A DNA stretch of 64,000 bases from Miltoncostaea oceani (GTDB taxonomy: Bacteria; Actinomycetota; Thermoleophilia; Miltoncostaeales; Miltoncostaeaceae), in contig NZ_CP064356.1 of the NCBI RefSeq assembly GCF_018141545.1, positions 620,001 through 684,000 on the forward strand, written 5' to 3'. Positions 61,982 through 64,000 of this stretch are shown here, one piece after another. The translations under genes were made by a program, and so were the position numbers. Under the pieces are notes generated by a model. The model saw only the letters and a list, made by a program, of their open reading frames with translations. It was not told the origin of the DNA and ran no database searches. Numbering within the stretch: position 1 is the first letter of the stretch; the number at the start of each line of letters is the position of its first letter.

Positions 61982-61994
61982 TTGCATGATACAA
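61982..61994. promoter_or_regulatory. MarR-type palindromic operator
   Basis: TTGCATGATACAA, symmetric at 10 of 13 positions, in the MarR/MFS divergent region and overlapping the likely marR -10 region. Size and form fit MarR-family operators. Confidence 0.6.
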
Positions 61995-61997
61995 GCG

Positions 61998-62597
61998 ATG
62001 CCCGTTCCCGGCCCCGACCACACCACCGGCGACCTCGACGCCCTCGCCGAGGCGCTCGTCGAGGTGCGCGCCCGCCTCGCGCCCCTCGTGCTCGCCCGTC
62101 AGGAGCGCCGGCGCACCGGCGCGACGGCGGCGGAGCGCCTCAGCACCCCGCAGCACCTGACGCTGCTGGCGCTCGGTGACGGCCCGCTCACCATGACCGC
62201 CCTCGCCGGTGCGACGGGCGTGGCCATCAGCACCGCCACCCGGATGGTGCAGTCACTCGTCCGTGAGGGCTGGGTGGCCGCCGTCGACCCCGCCGAGGGC
62301 GACCGCCGACGCCGCCCCGTCGGGCTGACGCCCGCCGGGCGCGAGGTCAGCGACGCCGCGACCGCGCACCTGCGGTCCCGCATCCGTAGCCTGCTCGACC
62401 ACCTCGACCCCGGCGAGGGCGCCGCCATCCTCGCGGGCGTCCGTGCCCTCGAGAAGGCGATTCAGCTCGACGACGAGCGGCGCGCCCGGGCCGTGGCGGC
62501 CTCGAGCGCGGCCTCGATCTCCCCCAGCGAGGGCGCGGGACCGGACAGCGGCGACGCCGCCGCCGGGCGCATCCCGTCGAGGATCACGCCGAGGTAG
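61998..62597 (+). CDS. MarR-family regulator
   Basis: A 199-residue protein. The winged helix is LSTPQHLTLLALGDGPLTMTALAGATGVAISTATRMVQSLVREGWVAAVDPAEGDRRRRPVGLTPAGREV, typical MarR. The last 45 residues (ARAVAASSAASISPSEG and onward) lie antisense to the convergent TetR gene, a 136-base overlap, and are probably non-conserved. ATG at 61986 is an alternative start. Likely repressor of the divergent MFS exporter. Confidence 0.85.
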   Translation: MPVPGPDHTTGDLDALAEALVEVRARLAPLVLARQERRRTGATAAERLSTPQHLTLLALGDGPLTMTALAGATGVAISTATRMVQSLVREGWVAAVDPAEGDRRRRPVGLTPAGREVSDAATAHLRSRIRSLLDHLDPGEGAAILAGVRALEKAIQLDDERRARAVAASSAASISPSEGAGPDSGDAAAGRIPSRITPR

Positions 62598-63118
62598 CGG
62601 CGCCAGAGGTCGGGGATCTGCAGCTGGCAGGGCTGCGCGTGCCCGGCGGCGGTGATCAGGAAGAGGACGTCGACGGGGACGAGGTCGTCGCGGACCACAC
62701 CGGCGGCCTGGGCGCGCTCCAGGAGCGCGGCGAACGGGGCGGTGACCCGGTCGCGGGCCCCGCGCAGCTCCGGTGACCCGACGACGTCGCTGCTGGCCGT
62801 CTCGAACATGCCCCGGTCCCGCGCCTGGCGCTCGGCGATGGCGGCCATCGCCGCGACGAGGGCGTCCCACGGGTCGTCCACCGTCCGGGCGATCTCCTCG
62901 ACCGCGTCGGCGGCCTCGCCGAGGCGCTGCTCGAACATCGCGAGGACGAGGTCGTCCTTGGTGGGGAAGCGGCGGAACACCGTCGCGTGCCCCACGCCGG
63001 CGCGGCGCGCGATCTCGTCGACGCAGAGATCGGCGCCGTGCTCGGCGAAGAGCTCCGACGCGGCCGCCACGATCCTCTCGCGGTTGCGGCGCGCGTCGGA
63101 GCGCAGGTTGGAGGTCAC
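62462..63118 (-). CDS. TetR-family regulator
   Basis: A 218-residue TetR protein. The helix-turn-helix is RERIVAAASELFAEHGADLCVDEIARRAGVGHATVFRRFPTKDDLVLAMF. The C-terminal ligand domain contains LFLITAAGHAQPCQLQIPDLWRRYLGVILDGM. It follows the MFS gene by 10 bases on the same strand, so it is co-transcribed with and probably represses it. GTG start at 63118. Confidence 0.88.
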   Translation of the reverse strand: MTSNLRSDARRNRERIVAAASELFAEHGADLCVDEIARRAGVGHATVFRRFPTKDDLVLAMFEQRLGEAADAVEEIARTVDDPWDALVAAMAAIAERQARDRGMFETASSDVVGSPELRGARDRVTAPFAALLERAQAAGVVRDDLVPVDVLFLITAAGHAQPCQLQIPDLWRRYLGVILDGMRPAAASPLSGPAPSLGEIEAALEAATARARRSSSS

Positions 63119-63128
63119 CGCGGGCCTC

Positions 63129-64000
63129 CTAGAGCCCGGCGTGCGCGGGCGCCTCCGACGGCACGATCTCGGCCACGTCCCGGCGCCGGACGTAGGTGGC
63201 GAGGATGACGACCCCGAGGACCATCAGCGCCGCGCCCCCGGCGAAGGCCGCCTGGAAGCCCTCGACCAGCGCGCTCGCCTGGTCGGCCTGCGTCGGCGTC
63301 CCGCCGACGCCCTCGAGGGCCCCCTCGGTCTGCGAGGCGGCGATCGTCGAGAGGATCGCGAGCCCGAGGGCGCCGCCGATCTGCTGCGACGAGTTGAAGA
63401 CGCCCGACGCGAGGCCCGCGTCCTCGTCGGCCACGTTCGCCGTGGCGATGAGGGTCAGCGGGACGAACGTGAGGCCGAGCCCGGCGGACATGACCAGCAG
63501 GCCGGGGAGGAGGTCGGCGACGTAGGTGCCGTCGACGGTGACCCGGGAGAGCAGCAGCAGGCCGACGGCCGCGACCGCCATGCCGGCGAGGCCGATCGTG
63601 CGGACCCCGAGGCGCGCGATGGAGCGCTCCGCGATCACGGAGAACAGGATGATCCCCGCGGTGAGCGGCAGGAAGGCGAGGCCCGCCTGGACCGGCGTGA
63701 AGCCGAGGGTCTGCTGGACGTAGATCGACGCGAAGTAGAAGACGGCGAACATGCCGCCCATCACCGCGAGCATCGAGAGGTTGGCGCCGGCGAGGGAGCG
63801 GGTGCGGAACAGCCCGAGCCGCACGAGCGGCGCCTTCGAGCGGAGCTCGATGACCACGAACGCCACGAGCAGGGCGGCGGCGGCGGCCATCATCCCGATG
63901 GTCTCGACGGAGCCCCAGCCGTAGTCGACGGCGCGCACGATGGCGTAGACGAGCAGCGTCAGGCCCGCCGTGACGCTGACGGCCCCGGCGATGTCGACGC
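63129..64000 (-). CDS. DHA2-type MFS exporter, C-terminal part
   Basis: The C-terminal 290 residues of a transporter whose start lies beyond the right edge. The frame stays open to position 64000. It begins with DIAGAVSVTAGLTLLVYAIVRAVDYGWGS and continues with ATLRSKAPLVRLGLFRTRSLAGANL-like and FTPVQAGLAFLPLTAGIILFSVIAERSIARLGVRTIGLAGMAVAAVGLLLLSR segments. These are typical of helices 7-14 of EmrB/QacA-type proteins. Stop TAG at 63129-63131, followed by the TetR gene. Confidence 0.88.
   Translation of the reverse strand, partial: VDIAGAVSVTAGLTLLVYAIVRAVDYGWGSVETIGMMAAAAALLVAFVVIELRSKAPLVRLGLFRTRSLAGANLSMLAVMGGMFAVFYFASIYVQQTLGFTPVQAGLAFLPLTAGIILFSVIAERSIARLGVRTIGLAGMAVAAVGLLLLSRVTVDGTYVADLLPGLLVMSAGLGLTFVPLTLIATANVADEDAGLASGVFNSSQQIGGALGLAILSTIAASQTEGALEGVGGTPTQADQASALVEGFQAAFAGGAALMVLGVVILATYVRRRDVAEIVPSEAPAHAGL

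Overview
This is high-GC DNA that reads as an actinobacterial (Actinomycetota) chromosome. Thermoleophilia is my guess from the style of the housekeeping genes, but nothing here proves it. A roughly 47.8 kb integrative and conjugative element (ICE) occupies about 835-48694, with ordinary chromosome on both sides.

Left flank (1-834): the start of a ClC-type chloride channel and a small acidic gene. Both have a near-identical 17-bp operator-like repeat directly upstream of a -10 box. The ICE begins in a displaced 3' half of a tRNA-Lys gene (810-852) and ends in the intact tRNA-Lys(UUU) gene at 48652-48724. The two ends share an 18-bp identical core and paired GTTCCCAC integrase-arm candidates. 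Integrase and excisionase lie at the tRNA end.

The ICE is laid out as follows. (a) Replication and partition: a RepA-like initiator (993-1967), a ParA with a ribbon-helix-helix partner (12138-13027), and SSB, winged-helix and ParB-like genes (16153-19073). (b) Transfer: a MobF relaxase-helicase (19395-22007) and a VirD4/VirB4/SCO6880/VirB6-like secretion operon (31953-39160, minus strand). Secreted and membrane accessory proteins follow (40633-43142), then a plus-strand operon with two regulators, an M23-type hydrolase and Xis (43311-47444). (c) Defence cargo: a helicase-methylase-ATPase locus whose ATPase carries a HEPN RNase-like domain (2243-12001). There is a type II-short CBASS operon made of a CD-NTase, an E2-like protein and a TIR-SAVED effector (22015-24867). 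Divergent from it is an unrecognised trio with a TIGR04255-like protein and a helix-turn-helix protein (24951-27367). A P-loop ATPase coupled to a TIR protein with helical repeats (28261-30161) follows, then an ArdC-type antirestriction protein (31021-31956) and a PD-(D/E)xK-like protein (46255-47076). Two cargo genes, a ClpP-fold SDH-type protease and a Nudix hydrolase, are broken by single frameshifts.

Right flank (48725-64000): exonuclease III, a PEP-mutase-like enzyme, an SDR, an RsbW-like kinase, a TetR/MFS pair and a compact aceE-aceF-lpd pyruvate dehydrogenase operon. These are followed by DUF2630 and PRC-barrel proteins, a MarR/MFS divergent pair, and a TetR gene downstream of a second MFS exporter that runs off the right edge.

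The most promising undescribed items are the TIGR04255/HTH/SQxCD trio, the P-loop/TIR-repeat pair, the PD-(D/E)xK pair inside the transfer operon, and the duplicated RusA-like protein. The apparent swap of the host tRNA-Lys T-arm by the ICE is also notable.
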